From UBA4781 sp963556045 (lineage in GTDB: Bacteria > Chloroflexota > Anaerolineae > Anaerolineales > Anaerolineaceae), in contig CAUVYA020000002.1 in NCBI GenBank assembly GCA_963556045.3, positions 434,001 through 498,000 of the forward strand: a DNA stretch of 64,000 nt, in the 5' to 3' direction. The translations under genes were made by a program, and so were the position numbers. This document shows, one piece after another, positions 16,345 through 25,630 of this stretch (positions are counted from its first letter, which is position 1; every line of letters begins with the position of its first letter). Below the pieces are notes generated by a model. That model ran no database searches and was not told the DNA's origin. It saw only the letters and a list, made by a program, of their open reading frames with translations.

Positions 16345-18333
16345 CTATTCAGCAATACCACATAAGTTATTAACAAGGAACTGTGAGATCGTATCTGCTT
16401 CCAGCAGTTCCTCTGATGGGTGTGCATCACAATAATTCGAAATGAAGCCGGCATCCTGTCTGATGAGCGCGCCTGTTTCATTCGCCATATCCATATGACC
16501 GGCTCGTGCTGAGCCTTCATAAAAAGGCATCCATTCTGACAGATCAGCTGGTTGGAGATGAAGTTCCATGACCTGTGATCCCAGGTCAACGATGGTCTGC
16601 CAGTCTTGCATTTGACGCGCCAGCGCGGCTTTTTGATAGTAATAACACCAGTCATGATCCGGTTCTGCTCCAAAAATCGCTGTTGATGGAGTATGAGTTT
16701 GCTGCTGTACATCGATCAGGCTGTCATTCGATAAAGGGTAAACCAGTCGCGCTTCCAATTCTTCCCGGCTCGATATTTCCATGTTCGCTCCGTCAAAAAC
16801 ATGCATGCAGGAACCTGCATACGGAACGCTTACAACCAGCATCTGCTTGAAATCCACCACATATGCAATGCGGCGCAATTCTTCCCCGTAGGAATCCTGC
16901 GAGATCATCATCGGTATTGTCTGGTCATTGGGCACTTCGGCGGATATCAGAATGGGTTCTTCGGTCTGATTGTAAATAAGATTTAGCGGAGCCCAGATCT
17001 CGTATGCCTCCTGCAGCCGGTAGTTTGCAGGAGTAAATACCACCACAGTTGCATCCTCTTTAATATCCGGGGCGCGCCAGGAAAGCTGCCACCACAGAGA
17101 TCGCTGGATCTGCCAGTGCTTCTGGAAATGAATGCCGTTCGCCATTTGCGTGAAAACAGCCACAGCGGTTAACATGCTGAAAAGGATGATCCGAACTTTT
17201 TGTTTTTGTATACAGGAATTCACGAATCCGATCACGATCAGAACCGCGCCCAGCATCACCGGGAAGGTGTAATGAACATAGGCATTATCATAATTCACCT
17301 TGCGGTTGAGCAGGACCAGCGGTAAGGTGATGGAGAGCACCATCACCAATCCCACTTTCATCGCATCCTTTCCCCAGGCAACCGTGGTGCTATCCTCAAA
17401 ATCAAATTTCTTTATGACCACATATATAATAACTGCGGCAGCGCAGGATCCGATCAGGACCAGAACGAATTCCTGAGCAGTCAGACGCATGCTAAGGTTA
17501 TAGAGTGGTATCGCCCATGCCTGTACGATGGAGTTATAGGCTCCAGTCAGGAATTCTTTGAGAGTATTGAATAGCATATCGAAAGGAGCAGCTTTATAAA
17601 GGCTCAATACGGAACGGATATCGGTAGTACTGCGTGCGCTTTTGAAGACAAACAATCTCCATCCTAGAAATACCAGAAGCATGCCCGCATATGGGATGAC
17701 CTGTTTAACAAGAGCAGGAAAGAATCCATCGTTCCTGTTCTTCTTTCGTAGAACCCTCCATAAAAGATAGATGCGCACGACTTCTATCCCGATGAAATAT
17801 TCGAAAACGAATAAATAGAACAGCCCAAAGACAAGCGCAAGTACCGTGAAAGAGATCTTGCTGTGCTTCCGTTCTGCATCGAACGTCAGCACGCTGAAAT
17901 AAATGGACAGAATGCAGAAAGCATATGCAATGTACAAACTGAGTGATGTGTCTGCAAATGGCTGTTCTAAAAAGCCCGGGTAAACCACCACCAGAATAGC
18001 GGTCAATAAAGCAGGGAGATCATGCTCAGGCAGCATTTTCTTTACCAGATGAAATACCAGGAAAGATAAAAATACCCGGACCAGGAAGGTACACAGATGC
18101 CAGTATAGAAGATCGCTTCCCAATACTCGATGTGTGATGGCGTACATTAACCCAAGACCAGGACGGTCTATGGAGAACATTTTTATTAAGGTATATTCTC
18201 CCTGCGTTGTGCCAGCCCAAATCTGATACCAGTCATCGCGGTAGAAACCCTGTTTTCCCAGAAAAGGGAGATAGGCAATGGCAGCGATCAACACAATGAG
18301 CAGATAGGGGTAATATTTCTTAAATTTCATCAA
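16345..18333 (-). CDS. Polytopic membrane protein, GT-C glycosyltransferase-like
   Basis: 662 residues. The N-terminal ~400 contain about ten to twelve hydrophobic helices. The first loop holds FYRDDWYQIW followed by SIDRPGLGL, an acidic pair plus Arg-Pro pattern seen in the first extracytoplasmic loop of GT-C enzymes (ArnT/PMT-like), which use lipid-linked sugars. The C-terminal ~250 residues are hydrophilic and would lie outside the membrane. Specificity cannot be read. The DUF2804 gene upstream is on the same strand with a 27-base gap, so the two may be co-transcribed. Confidence 0.6.
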   Translation of the reverse strand: MMKFKKYYPYLLIVLIAAIAYLPFLGKQGFYRDDWYQIWAGTTQGEYTLIKMFSIDRPGLGLMYAITHRVLGSDLLYWHLCTFLVRVFLSFLVFHLVKKMLPEHDLPALLTAILVVVYPGFLEQPFADTSLSLYIAYAFCILSIYFSVLTFDAERKHSKISFTVLALVFGLFYLFVFEYFIGIEVVRIYLLWRVLRKKNRNDGFFPALVKQVIPYAGMLLVFLGWRLFVFKSARSTTDIRSVLSLYKAAPFDMLFNTLKEFLTGAYNSIVQAWAIPLYNLSMRLTAQEFVLVLIGSCAAAVIIYVVIKKFDFEDSTTVAWGKDAMKVGLVMVLSITLPLVLLNRKVNYDNAYVHYTFPVMLGAVLIVIGFVNSCIQKQKVRIILFSMLTAVAVFTQMANGIHFQKHWQIQRSLWWQLSWRAPDIKEDATVVVFTPANYRLQEAYEIWAPLNLIYNQTEEPILISAEVPNDQTIPMMISQDSYGEELRRIAYVVDFKQMLVVSVPYAGSCMHVFDGANMEISSREELEARLVYPLSNDSLIDVQQQTHTPSTAIFGAEPDHDWCYYYQKAALARQMQDWQTIVDLGSQVMELHLQPADLSEWMPFYEGSARAGHMDMANETGALIRQDAGFISNYCDAHPSEELLEADTISQFLVNNLCGIAE

Positions 18334-18360
18334 ATACCTTCCAAAACTCTACTTGGATTT

Positions 18361-19395
18361 TTACCAGCGGGCATGATGGTCTTCGGCGAATCCGATCAGA
18401 TCCTTGATCGCTATTTTCCTGCCCTCATCCGTGATGAAAAATCCGTTGTAATGCCCGAACATCTGGTGCACTTCGCTGTCAATGATGACCATTTTTGTCG
18501 TTGCGATACGCTCCTTGAATGGAGTGAAAGTCAGATCAAGACGCCCCTGATTATCTTTGAAGATCCAGGGCTTCATGAAATCCTGCGGTTCATACACAAA
18601 GGGTACCTGGTCCAGCTTGTGGATCCTGCCATTCAAAATAACCGCATTCTCGGTGGCACGCGAAATATCTCCAAAACCGCAGCCCAGATTCAAGCCGATG
18701 GTATCGCCGTTGGGCAGGAAACCGGAAGCGCTCGCCCAATTCCAGAAACTGCTGTACTCCCACACTCCACGCCCCCAATCCAGGGAAGCAATGCTTGTTT
18801 CCGGATTCAGAAACTCCGTGCTGTCACCATACTGCACCACTCCCTGCGCCGGCATGCAGTTGATCTTGCGATTGTAATAGAAACGCTTTTCGCCAATGGG
18901 AATGACGATGTTCATGGATTCGTGGTCTGGTTTATCTTCCAGTATCAGATTCGCTTTTATCCCTCTACCATCATGAAAATCCGGCCAATCAACGTGAACC
19001 GTACGCACGTTGTCAATGACATCAAAACGCAGGGTCGCTTTATCGTTCTTGAATTCGGTTGTACCCTGTGTGCTGTTGCGAGGCAGCGTTATCCCGGCTC
19101 CAAAGGGAGCAACCAGTCCCTCCTCATGCAGTTCATTGCTCCTAAAATTAAGAGTATAGACAAAAACGTTGCCTGCATAGCCCAGATCTGCCACAGTGGC
19201 TGAAAAGAAGGATTCAGGGGTAAATACTGCATAATAGTCCCAGCGTTTGATACGGAAGGTCTGGAAGGCTTTCAGGGCATAGAAGCGAGCATTCTCCAGG
19301 TTGCAGTCCAGATTTTGGCTGCGCGCCCACCCTATCTGCTTTAAACTTCCATCATGATTGAGCAATTCAGTAGTACTGGTAATTTCATTCTGCAT
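18361..19395 (-). CDS. DUF2804 family protein
   Basis: About 344 residues from the ATG at 19395, chosen because GGAGGG lies six bases before it on the minus strand; an in-frame start at 19434 has no ribosome site. The sequence is beta-rich with repeated Trp and Asp/Gly motifs (IKRWDYYAVFTPE, SLDWGRGVWEY, GLNLGCGFGD). This is the pattern of the uncharacterised DUF2804 family of soluble bacterial and fungal proteins. No catalytic residues are established. It probably shares a transcript with the downstream GT-C-like membrane protein. Confidence 0.75.
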   Translation of the reverse strand: MQNEITSTTELLNHDGSLKQIGWARSQNLDCNLENARFYALKAFQTFRIKRWDYYAVFTPESFFSATVADLGYAGNVFVYTLNFRSNELHEEGLVAPFGAGITLPRNSTQGTTEFKNDKATLRFDVIDNVRTVHVDWPDFHDGRGIKANLILEDKPDHESMNIVIPIGEKRFYYNRKINCMPAQGVVQYGDSTEFLNPETSIASLDWGRGVWEYSSFWNWASASGFLPNGDTIGLNLGCGFGDISRATENAVILNGRIHKLDQVPFVYEPQDFMKPWIFKDNQGRLDLTFTPFKERIATTKMVIIDSEVHQMFGHYNGFFITDEGRKIAIKDLIGFAEDHHARW

Positions 19396-19873
19396 GGCTA
19401 TCCCTCCGATGTATGGAATGATTTTATTATACATTCCAACCAGACACTCGATCCACAGGAGGAGAAAAGCTCCCGGATATTCATCCTGCAGGGATATCTT
19501 TTTTCAAACCCGCGGTTGATGCCTTTACGAACATCCTCCTTTACAATGTTTCCCATTGAACGCATCGAACTCTCCAATGTTCTGGGATATGCCCAGGTCA
19601 GACTGGATACGCAATACACAGTTAGACTCCTCCTATCTCGTGCTGTTGCGCCGGGGGGATCATATTTCCCCCCATCCTTTCTGATCGTTCATAAAACCAC
19701 ATAAGCATCACGTTTTCTCACTCCCTTCTCTCTTGATGTGAAGCATGCCTGTATAAAGCGGCTGCTTCACATCACCATTTAATGCACGTCTAACACAGTT
19801 CTTATATCCCTTATAATAAAAACAGGGCAAAATTAGGTTTAAATATCCTCAAATAAGGATATAAAGGTGTACT
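19396..19873. other. 478-base intergenic region upstream of hsp20-lon
   Basis: No convincing gene: a rightward frame across part of it lacks a ribosome site and codes an unremarkable peptide. It holds a long inverted repeat (listed separately at 19735-19773), a TATAAT at 19812-19817 that could be the -10 for hsp20-lon, and AAGG before the hsp20 ATG. No CIRCE element (TTAGCACTC-N9-GAGTGCTAA) was found. Confidence 0.5.
19735..19773. repeat. 11-bp perfect inverted repeat (14 bp with one bulge) before hsp20-lon
   Basis: GATGTGAAGCA (19735-19745) and TGCTTCACATC (19763-19773) are exact reverse complements. Inside them GCC and GGC extend the stem after one bulged base. No T run follows, so it is not a typical terminator. 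It could be an operator or a structured leader for the heat-shock pair, or the 3' end of an unseen transcript. Confidence 0.65.
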
Positions 19874-20296
19874 ATGGAAAGAATACAAATTCAACTTTTA
19901 TCTGCCGATCCACCCCAATTTGATGACACAAATCATCTGAATTTCAATGCACGCATTGAACACTGGCATATTTCAGCAAAACCGCATGCCTGGCGCCCGC
20001 CCACCGACCTTATAGAAACGGATGAGAATTTCATTGTTCGGGTGGAAATTGCGGGTATGAATGTAAATGATTTCACCCTCAACTTTCAAAATTCCATCCT
20101 GACTGTCATAGGCACTCGCTGGGAAAGTTATCCGGATTGTGCTTTTCACCAGATGGAAATTTCCAGCGGTGATTTCTTCACTTCTGTTGACATTCCTTCT
20201 CCCATTGAAGAGAGCAGCATCACAGCAGTTTATGAGAACGGATTTTTACACATCACTCTGCCAAAAGCGAAAACCCACAAGATCAAGGTAAATTAG
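19874..20296 (+). CDS. Small heat-shock protein, Hsp20/alpha-crystallin family
   Basis: 140 residues. The alpha-crystallin domain runs from about residue 42 (WRPPTDLIETDENFIVRVEI) to the conserved A-x-x-x-N-G-x-L motif (AVYENGFLHITLPK). A short C-terminal tail contains IKV, a version of the I-x-I/V motif that mediates oligomer assembly. It would hold unfolding proteins in a refoldable state. lon begins three bases after the stop, so chaperone and protease are one operon, a sensible heat-stress pairing. AAGG lies before the ATG. Confidence 0.9.
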   Translation: MERIQIQLLSADPPQFDDTNHLNFNARIEHWHISAKPHAWRPPTDLIETDENFIVRVEIAGMNVNDFTLNFQNSILTVIGTRWESYPDCAFHQMEISSGDFFTSVDIPSPIEESSITAVYENGFLHITLPKAKTHKIKVN

Positions 20297-20299
20297 AAA

Positions 20300-22834
20300 A
20301 TGCCTGCATCACGCTGGAAAACAGATATTCTCGAAATTCTCGAGATGTTTGCCGATGAAGAAAGAGATTTTAATCAAATGGTATTGACCATGAACATGGA
20401 TGACCTGATGAACAATGAACATTTAATCGAAGAAGACCCACAAAACACGTCGAGAAAATCAGATGACCTTCCTGAAGAGGTTCCGATCTTGCCTCTGCGG
20501 GGTCTGGTGGTTTTTCCACAAACCGCTGTACCACTCACGATCGGACAACCCCGATCTATTCGTCTTGTTGATGAAGTTGTAAAAACCACTCGCCTGGTGG
20601 GTCTGGTAGCATCAAAAGACGCCAGCATTGATGAACCGGGGGCAGATATGCTCTACCGGTACGGAACACTGGCTGTCATCCATCGCCTTTTTCGCGCCCC
20701 TGATGGCACCATCCGTCTACTGGTACAGGGTTCAACACGTTTCAGGATCAAAGAATACACATCTACGGAACCGTTTCTTAAAGCGCTGGTTAAAGCCGAA
20801 CCCGAAAAGATCGAACGCGGATTAAAAATCGAAGCGCTGGCACGAAATGTTCGCGATCAATTCATCCAGATCGCAGAACTGGTCCCTTCCATACCGGGTG
20901 AGATCGTAGCATCCATCAATTCCCTGCAAGACCCGCTGCAGACCGTCTATAACATTGCCAATTTGCAGAGGATGGAAGTGGAAGATGCTCAGGAAATCCT
21001 TGAATTAAATTCGACCTCCGATAAACTGCGCAAACTGGTTGGCATTCTCACCCGCGAAAGTGAAGTTCTCAATCTCGGTCAAAAGATCCAGAATGAAGCG
21101 CGTGAAGAGATCGAAAAAGTGCAGCGTGAATATTACCTGCGTGAACAGCTCAAAGCAATCCAGAAAGAGCTGGGCGAATCGGACGAGCAGGAAGTAGAAG
21201 TAAGCGAATTTCGCGCGAAAATCGACAAAGCAGGCATGAGCGAAGAAGCAGAGAAAATGGCACGTCGTGAATTGGATCGTCTCTCACGATTGCCAACCGC
21301 AGCAGCCGAATATGGTGTGATCCGTACGTACCTTGACTGGCTGGTTTCTCTTCCATGGTCAAAGGCATCTGTGGATGATCTGGATATCAACCATGCTAAA
21401 GAAGTGCTGGATCGCGACCACTACGGTTTGGATGACATTAAGGAGCGTATTCTAGAGTATCTGGCGGTGCGCAAGATACGTCTGCAGAGAAAAGAAGACC
21501 TTACAAAACAGGATTACAAGGATAGCATCCGCCAGGAGCGTGAAGGAGTGATCCTGTGCTTTGTCGGTCCTCCCGGGGTTGGGAAAACCTCGCTGGGTAA
21601 GTCCATCGCCGCTGCCATGGGGCGTGAATTCATTCGAACATCTCTGGGCGGTCTACGAGATGAAGCGGAAGTCCGCGGACATCGCCGCACATATATCGGT
21701 GCCATGCCCGGCAGGATCATCCAGTCTTTGCGTCGAGTTGAGACCCGCAATCCGGTATTTATGCTGGATGAGATTGACAAACTGGCTTCTGATTTTCGGG
21801 GTGATCCGGCTTCTGCGCTGCTTGAAGTACTGGATCCTGAACAAAATATAGAATTTCGCGATAATTACCTGGAAGTGGCATTTGATCTTTCTCAGGTCAT
21901 GTTCATCACAACTGCCAACCAGCTCGATACGATACCTGCTCCGCTGAGGGACCGTATGGAGATCATTCAAATCTCGGGATATACCGATAACGAAAAGGTG
22001 AAGATCGCCGAGAATTATCTTGTCCCACGCCAGCTTCAAGAGAATGGGCTGCTTCAAAATGAAGTGTTTTTTGAAGAAGATGCTATACGAACACTCATCA
22101 GGCAGTATACTCGTGAATCCGGTGTGCGCAACCTGGAGCGCACCATTGGATCGGTGCTGCGTAAAATCGTCACTCGTAAGTTCCAGAAGAAACGCCTCAT
22201 CAAAAAAGTGACCGTCAAGCGCGTTCATGAAATGCTCGGTAGACCAACCTTCATGCCCAGCGAAGAGATCATGAAACGTACCTCCATCCCCGGCGTAGCC
22301 ACCGGTCTGGCATGGACACCAACCGGAGGTGAGATCCTGTTCATCGAAGCCAGCCAGATGCCCGGCAATAAACAATTTAAGATCACAGGGTCGGTTGGGA
22401 ACGTGATGGAAGAATCTGCCATGGCTGCATTGACATATGTGCGAGCTCACGCTAAAGAATATGGCATTGATCCAGATTTCTTTGAGAAAACTGATCTTCA
22501 TCTGCACATTCCGGCAGGCGCCACCCCCAAAGATGGTCCCTCTGCCGGTGTCACTATGACCACCGCACTGGTTTCACTGCTCACGCAAAAACCGATCCGC
22601 TCGGATGTTGGTATGACAGGTGAAATCACTCTGCGCGGGCAGGTACTGCCGGTTGGCGGGATCAAAGAAAAAATGCTGGCTGCACATCGAGCGGGCTTGA
22701 AAACCATCTTCCTGCCCAAAGAGAATAAAGGTGATCTGGATGACTTACCTGAAGAGGTCAGAAACAATATACAGTTCATACCTGTGGATGATGTAAATCA
22801 GATCTTAATAAAAGCGATGGTCGTCGAGAAGTAA
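20300..22834 (+). CDS. lon: ATP-dependent Lon protease (copy 1)
   Basis: 844 residues with the full LonA plan. The N-terminal substrate-binding domain begins near PILPLRGLVVFP. The AAA+ module has Walker A GPPGVGKT at about residues 422-429, Walker B FMLDEIDK and an arginine-finger region. The serine-lysine protease domain has catalytic Ser748 in KDGPSAGV and the Lys of GGIKEKM. It degrades damaged and regulatory proteins in the cytosol. The first ~45 residues exceed the usual LonA N-terminus, so a downstream Met could be the real start. It is co-transcribed with hsp20. A second Lon lies at 33182-35581. Confidence 0.97.
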   Translation: MPASRWKTDILEILEMFADEERDFNQMVLTMNMDDLMNNEHLIEEDPQNTSRKSDDLPEEVPILPLRGLVVFPQTAVPLTIGQPRSIRLVDEVVKTTRLVGLVASKDASIDEPGADMLYRYGTLAVIHRLFRAPDGTIRLLVQGSTRFRIKEYTSTEPFLKALVKAEPEKIERGLKIEALARNVRDQFIQIAELVPSIPGEIVASINSLQDPLQTVYNIANLQRMEVEDAQEILELNSTSDKLRKLVGILTRESEVLNLGQKIQNEAREEIEKVQREYYLREQLKAIQKELGESDEQEVEVSEFRAKIDKAGMSEEAEKMARRELDRLSRLPTAAAEYGVIRTYLDWLVSLPWSKASVDDLDINHAKEVLDRDHYGLDDIKERILEYLAVRKIRLQRKEDLTKQDYKDSIRQEREGVILCFVGPPGVGKTSLGKSIAAAMGREFIRTSLGGLRDEAEVRGHRRTYIGAMPGRIIQSLRRVETRNPVFMLDEIDKLASDFRGDPASALLEVLDPEQNIEFRDNYLEVAFDLSQVMFITTANQLDTIPAPLRDRMEIIQISGYTDNEKVKIAENYLVPRQLQENGLLQNEVFFEEDAIRTLIRQYTRESGVRNLERTIGSVLRKIVTRKFQKKRLIKKVTVKRVHEMLGRPTFMPSEEIMKRTSIPGVATGLAWTPTGGEILFIEASQMPGNKQFKITGSVGNVMEESAMAALTYVRAHAKEYGIDPDFFEKTDLHLHIPAGATPKDGPSAGVTMTTALVSLLTQKPIRSDVGMTGEITLRGQVLPVGGIKEKMLAAHRAGLKTIFLPKENKGDLDDLPEEVRNNIQFIPVDDVNQILIKAMVVEK

Positions 22835-22836
22835 AG

Positions 22837-24159
22837 CTATACTATTCCATTAAGCGGGATGCCTTGATGAAAGGTCGTATGTCCATTCTCAAGGCATTCT
22901 TTGATCTGTGTGTCATAGTCAATAATAAAAATGGGCACCGCTCGCACAGCCAGTTCCCCACGAATCGAAACATCATTTTCTTGTGTATTGAAATCATTTA
23001 TAAAGCTTGATCTATTCACGCACACATAGATAGGTCGCAATCCCCGCGCTAAAGCCATATCGATCAATTCCAGCAGGGATGGATCCAGGATGGTAGAAAT
23101 GATGATCACAGTGCTGCCCCGGTTTATATGTTTGAAATATTCTGTCGAAAAAGCGGTAAATGGAACATTTCCATCCGGTTGAACATATGCCAGAACATCC
23201 AGTATCTTCCCTAATTGTCGGTACCCATGATCTGAAACGACCATCTGCGCCTGCTGCCCTGAGGTGATTAAACCTACACCGTAATTATGAACAATGAAGA
23301 ATTGAGTGATAGACGCGGCAGCCGTAACAGCATATTCGAAGGTACTGCATGGGAGCGCATATTTGGTTAATTGCCGCACACTCCAGTAATCGGAAGGGTG
23401 ATTGCTGACCGTTTTCTCCTGCCGCTCATAATGGTTCCCACTCTCACAATCCAGTATGATCCAGGTATTCATTTGCGGGTCACGATCGAATTCTTTCACC
23501 ATCAATTTTTGCTTACGCGCGGTGGTTGGCCAATGAATACGCCGCAGGGAATCGCCCGCATAATATTCACGAACACCCGCAGCAAAAGGAGTAGTCTCAA
23601 GAGAAGCTATTTTTAATTCCTTCCCTCCACTCAGGTACGCAGGCAGATGTGCGAAACGGTCCAGTTCGACGATGCGCGGCAGCACCACCAACCTCTTTTG
23701 ATTATCCACCCAGCGGGTTAACTCAAAACATCCCAAAAAATCACCCGATGTAAGTTTTAACGGACCAAGATTGAAAACACCTCTTTTCCGGAGAAACGTA
23801 TAGGTATTAAAAGTCCTCACCTTCCTGCCGTTCAGACCGGTGAGAACGCGAATTTCCTGCGGATTGCCTGATATCCCTGAATAATCACAAATCTCGATCC
23901 ACTGCTTCCAGAATGGCAGTTTGTTCTCAATATCAAAATGATCTTCAAAATAATTCCCAATATTCATCTTCTGGTATCGCGATGTGCGTTGAATGATGAT
24001 CCCCGATAACGACAATCGCGCAGTTGTGTAGCTTATAAGCGATAGTAAACCCAGGAATACCAGGAATTGCAGAAACAGATCATCATGAAAGATGATCCAG
24101 AGAATCAATATCCCCATCAGGAATACTGCCAGTATATAAAAGCGTGGTTTTACTTTCAT
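22837..24159 (-). CDS. DUF58 domain protein
   Basis: 440 residues. Two hydrophobic helices near the N-terminus (about residues 8-25 and 30-50) are followed by a soluble region with the DUF58 hallmark GVREYYAGDSLRRIHWPTTA, then a von Willebrand A-like fold. DUF58 proteins are nearly always encoded beside MoxR ATPases, as here (four bases downstream), and are thought to act with them in assembling or maturing membrane or exported complexes. The stop lies two bases from the lon stop, convergent, with no terminator between them. Confidence 0.88.
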   Translation of the reverse strand: MKVKPRFYILAVFLMGILILWIIFHDDLFLQFLVFLGLLSLISYTTARLSLSGIIIQRTSRYQKMNIGNYFEDHFDIENKLPFWKQWIEICDYSGISGNPQEIRVLTGLNGRKVRTFNTYTFLRKRGVFNLGPLKLTSGDFLGCFELTRWVDNQKRLVVLPRIVELDRFAHLPAYLSGGKELKIASLETTPFAAGVREYYAGDSLRRIHWPTTARKQKLMVKEFDRDPQMNTWIILDCESGNHYERQEKTVSNHPSDYWSVRQLTKYALPCSTFEYAVTAAASITQFFIVHNYGVGLITSGQQAQMVVSDHGYRQLGKILDVLAYVQPDGNVPFTAFSTEYFKHINRGSTVIIISTILDPSLLELIDMALARGLRPIYVCVNRSSFINDFNTQENDVSIRGELAVRAVPIFIIDYDTQIKECLENGHTTFHQGIPLNGIV

Positions 24160-24163
24160 GATA

Positions 24164-25111
24164 TCAGGTATGCATGGGTACTTCTACTCGTTCCAGAATT
24201 TCTTGAATGATCATGTCTTTATCAATATCTTTGATACGTGCTGAAGGATGAAGAATGATGCGATGTGAAAGAACCGCTGTGGTGATCTGTTTGATGTCAT
24301 CGGGAATGACATAATCACGTCCGCGTAGAGTGGCGTATACCTGCCCTGCCCGGTACAAACCCAGGCTGCCGCGTGGTGAAGCCCCCAGATGAATATCCTT
24401 GTTTTCACGGGTGGCTTCCACGATGCTGACTATGTACTTTTTAATGGGTTCGGATACCAGTGTATTCCTGACAGAAGACTGTGCGTCTTTCAATTCATCA
24501 ATCGAAGTGACCGATTTGAGTTTCTCGATGGGGTGTGAAAATTGCTGAGAATCCAGTACACGGATCTCATCGATAAAAGTGGGGTAACCTATGCGCACTT
24601 TCAACAAAAATCGATCGATCTGTGCTTCTGGAAGTGGAAAGGTGCCTTCATATTCAATGGGGTTTTGTGTAGCAAAAACAATGAATGCCGAGGGAAGGGA
24701 ATGTGTTTTTCCATCTACAGTTACCTGGCGTTCTTCCATTGCTTCCAGCAAGGCAGATTGTGTTTTAGGCGTGGCTCTGTTAATCTCATCTGCCAGTATT
24801 ACCTCCGCCATGATCGGACCCGGACGAAATTCAAAAATCTGTTCCGCCTGGTTATACATGGAAATGCCGGTTACATCGCTGGGCAGCATATCCGGTGTGA
24901 ATTGTATACGGCTGAATTTCCCTCCTAAACTGATAGCAAGACTTTTTGCGATCATGGTCTTGCCTGTTCCGGGAACATCTTCGATCAGGATATGTCCGCG
25001 GGAGAACAAACCCAACAGCACCATTTCCAATGCATCTCTTTTCCCGATGATTACCTGCTCCAGATTATCCAGGATCTTGTTTGCCAAAGCTTGAACAGCT
25101 CGATTATCCAT
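24164..25111 (-). CDS. MoxR-family AAA+ ATPase
   Basis: 315 residues. Walker A is DVPGTGKTMIAKSLA, Walker B is VILADEINRATPKTQSALLEAM, and the sensor region has FATQNPIEYEGTFPLPEAQ; the lid domain closes the protein. AAA_3/MoxR proteins act as chaperone-like remodelers for partner VWA/DUF58 proteins. AGAGGTG precedes the ATG. It is the middle gene of a minus-strand run: SH3-domain protein, MoxR, DUF58. Confidence 0.95.
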   Translation of the reverse strand: MDNRAVQALANKILDNLEQVIIGKRDALEMVLLGLFSRGHILIEDVPGTGKTMIAKSLAISLGGKFSRIQFTPDMLPSDVTGISMYNQAEQIFEFRPGPIMAEVILADEINRATPKTQSALLEAMEERQVTVDGKTHSLPSAFIVFATQNPIEYEGTFPLPEAQIDRFLLKVRIGYPTFIDEIRVLDSQQFSHPIEKLKSVTSIDELKDAQSSVRNTLVSEPIKKYIVSIVEATRENKDIHLGASPRGSLGLYRAGQVYATLRGRDYVIPDDIKQITTAVLSHRIILHPSARIKDIDKDMIIQEILERVEVPMHT

Positions 25112-25129
25112 CGCACCTCTTTCTTCGGA

Positions 25130-25579
25130 TTAATAGACGGCTGTTAAATAATCCTGCACCGCCCACCCTGTTAACCCGGATGATTCTGACCACATTTTCC
25201 ACCAAACACGTCCTTCAGTGATGTTTGGTCCTTCTATAATTATCCATACACTGCCATCAGCGGCAATTGTTAAGGTGTCCGATTCGATATCTGGCTCATT
25301 GTGTATTTTCAACCCATCTCCACCTGTATCAACCACCGCAACACGCATGTCCACTGCGAATACGCCCGGTAAGACGTTTTCTGGTTGACCGGGTGATGAA
25401 TCCTCCTCAATTTGCCATGATTCAGGGGTTGGAGTAGATGCCACAGGAGAAATGATCAATATTGCCGTAGGTTTCCCTTCATTTTTTGTATCTGGGATAG
25501 AAAGGATTGCTGCCAGGAGAAGGAAGAACAACCCGATCCCCATAATTGCGCCGATGATGAGAGAGGTACGTTTTGTCAT
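25130..25579 (-). CDS. Membrane-anchored bacterial SH3-like domain protein
   Basis: 149 residues with one N-terminal transmembrane helix (about residues 7-28), a Pro/Ser/Thr-rich spacer, and a C-terminal bacterial SH3 domain. Visible SH3 segments are GLKIHNEPDIESDTLTIAADG, then VWWKMWSESSGLTGWAVQDYL. Such domains often bind cell-wall peptides. It lies 18 bases upstream of the MoxR gene in the same direction and may be a client or anchor of the MoxR/DUF58 pair. The kinase gene diverges from its start. Confidence 0.7.
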   Translation of the reverse strand: MTKRTSLIIGAIMGIGLFFLLLAAILSIPDTKNEGKPTAILIISPVASTPTPESWQIEEDSSPGQPENVLPGVFAVDMRVAVVDTGGDGLKIHNEPDIESDTLTIAADGSVWIIIEGPNITEGRVWWKMWSESSGLTGWAVQDYLTAVY

Positions 25580-25630
25580 AATTTCTTATTCCATATAGAA
25601 TAGTATTATTATCAATCATACCTGATTATT

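Noticed and set aside
18373..19203. 276-residue rightward frame opposite the DUF2804 gene
   Set aside because: Antisense shadow; the minus frame has DUF2804 motifs and a ribosome site.
19354..19704. 116-residue rightward frame before hsp20
   Set aside because: Overlaps the DUF2804 start, has no ribosome site and shows no protein-like pattern.
21653..22507. 284-residue leftward frame inside lon
   Set aside because: Antisense shadow of the Lon AAA+ and protease region; no motif or ribosome site.
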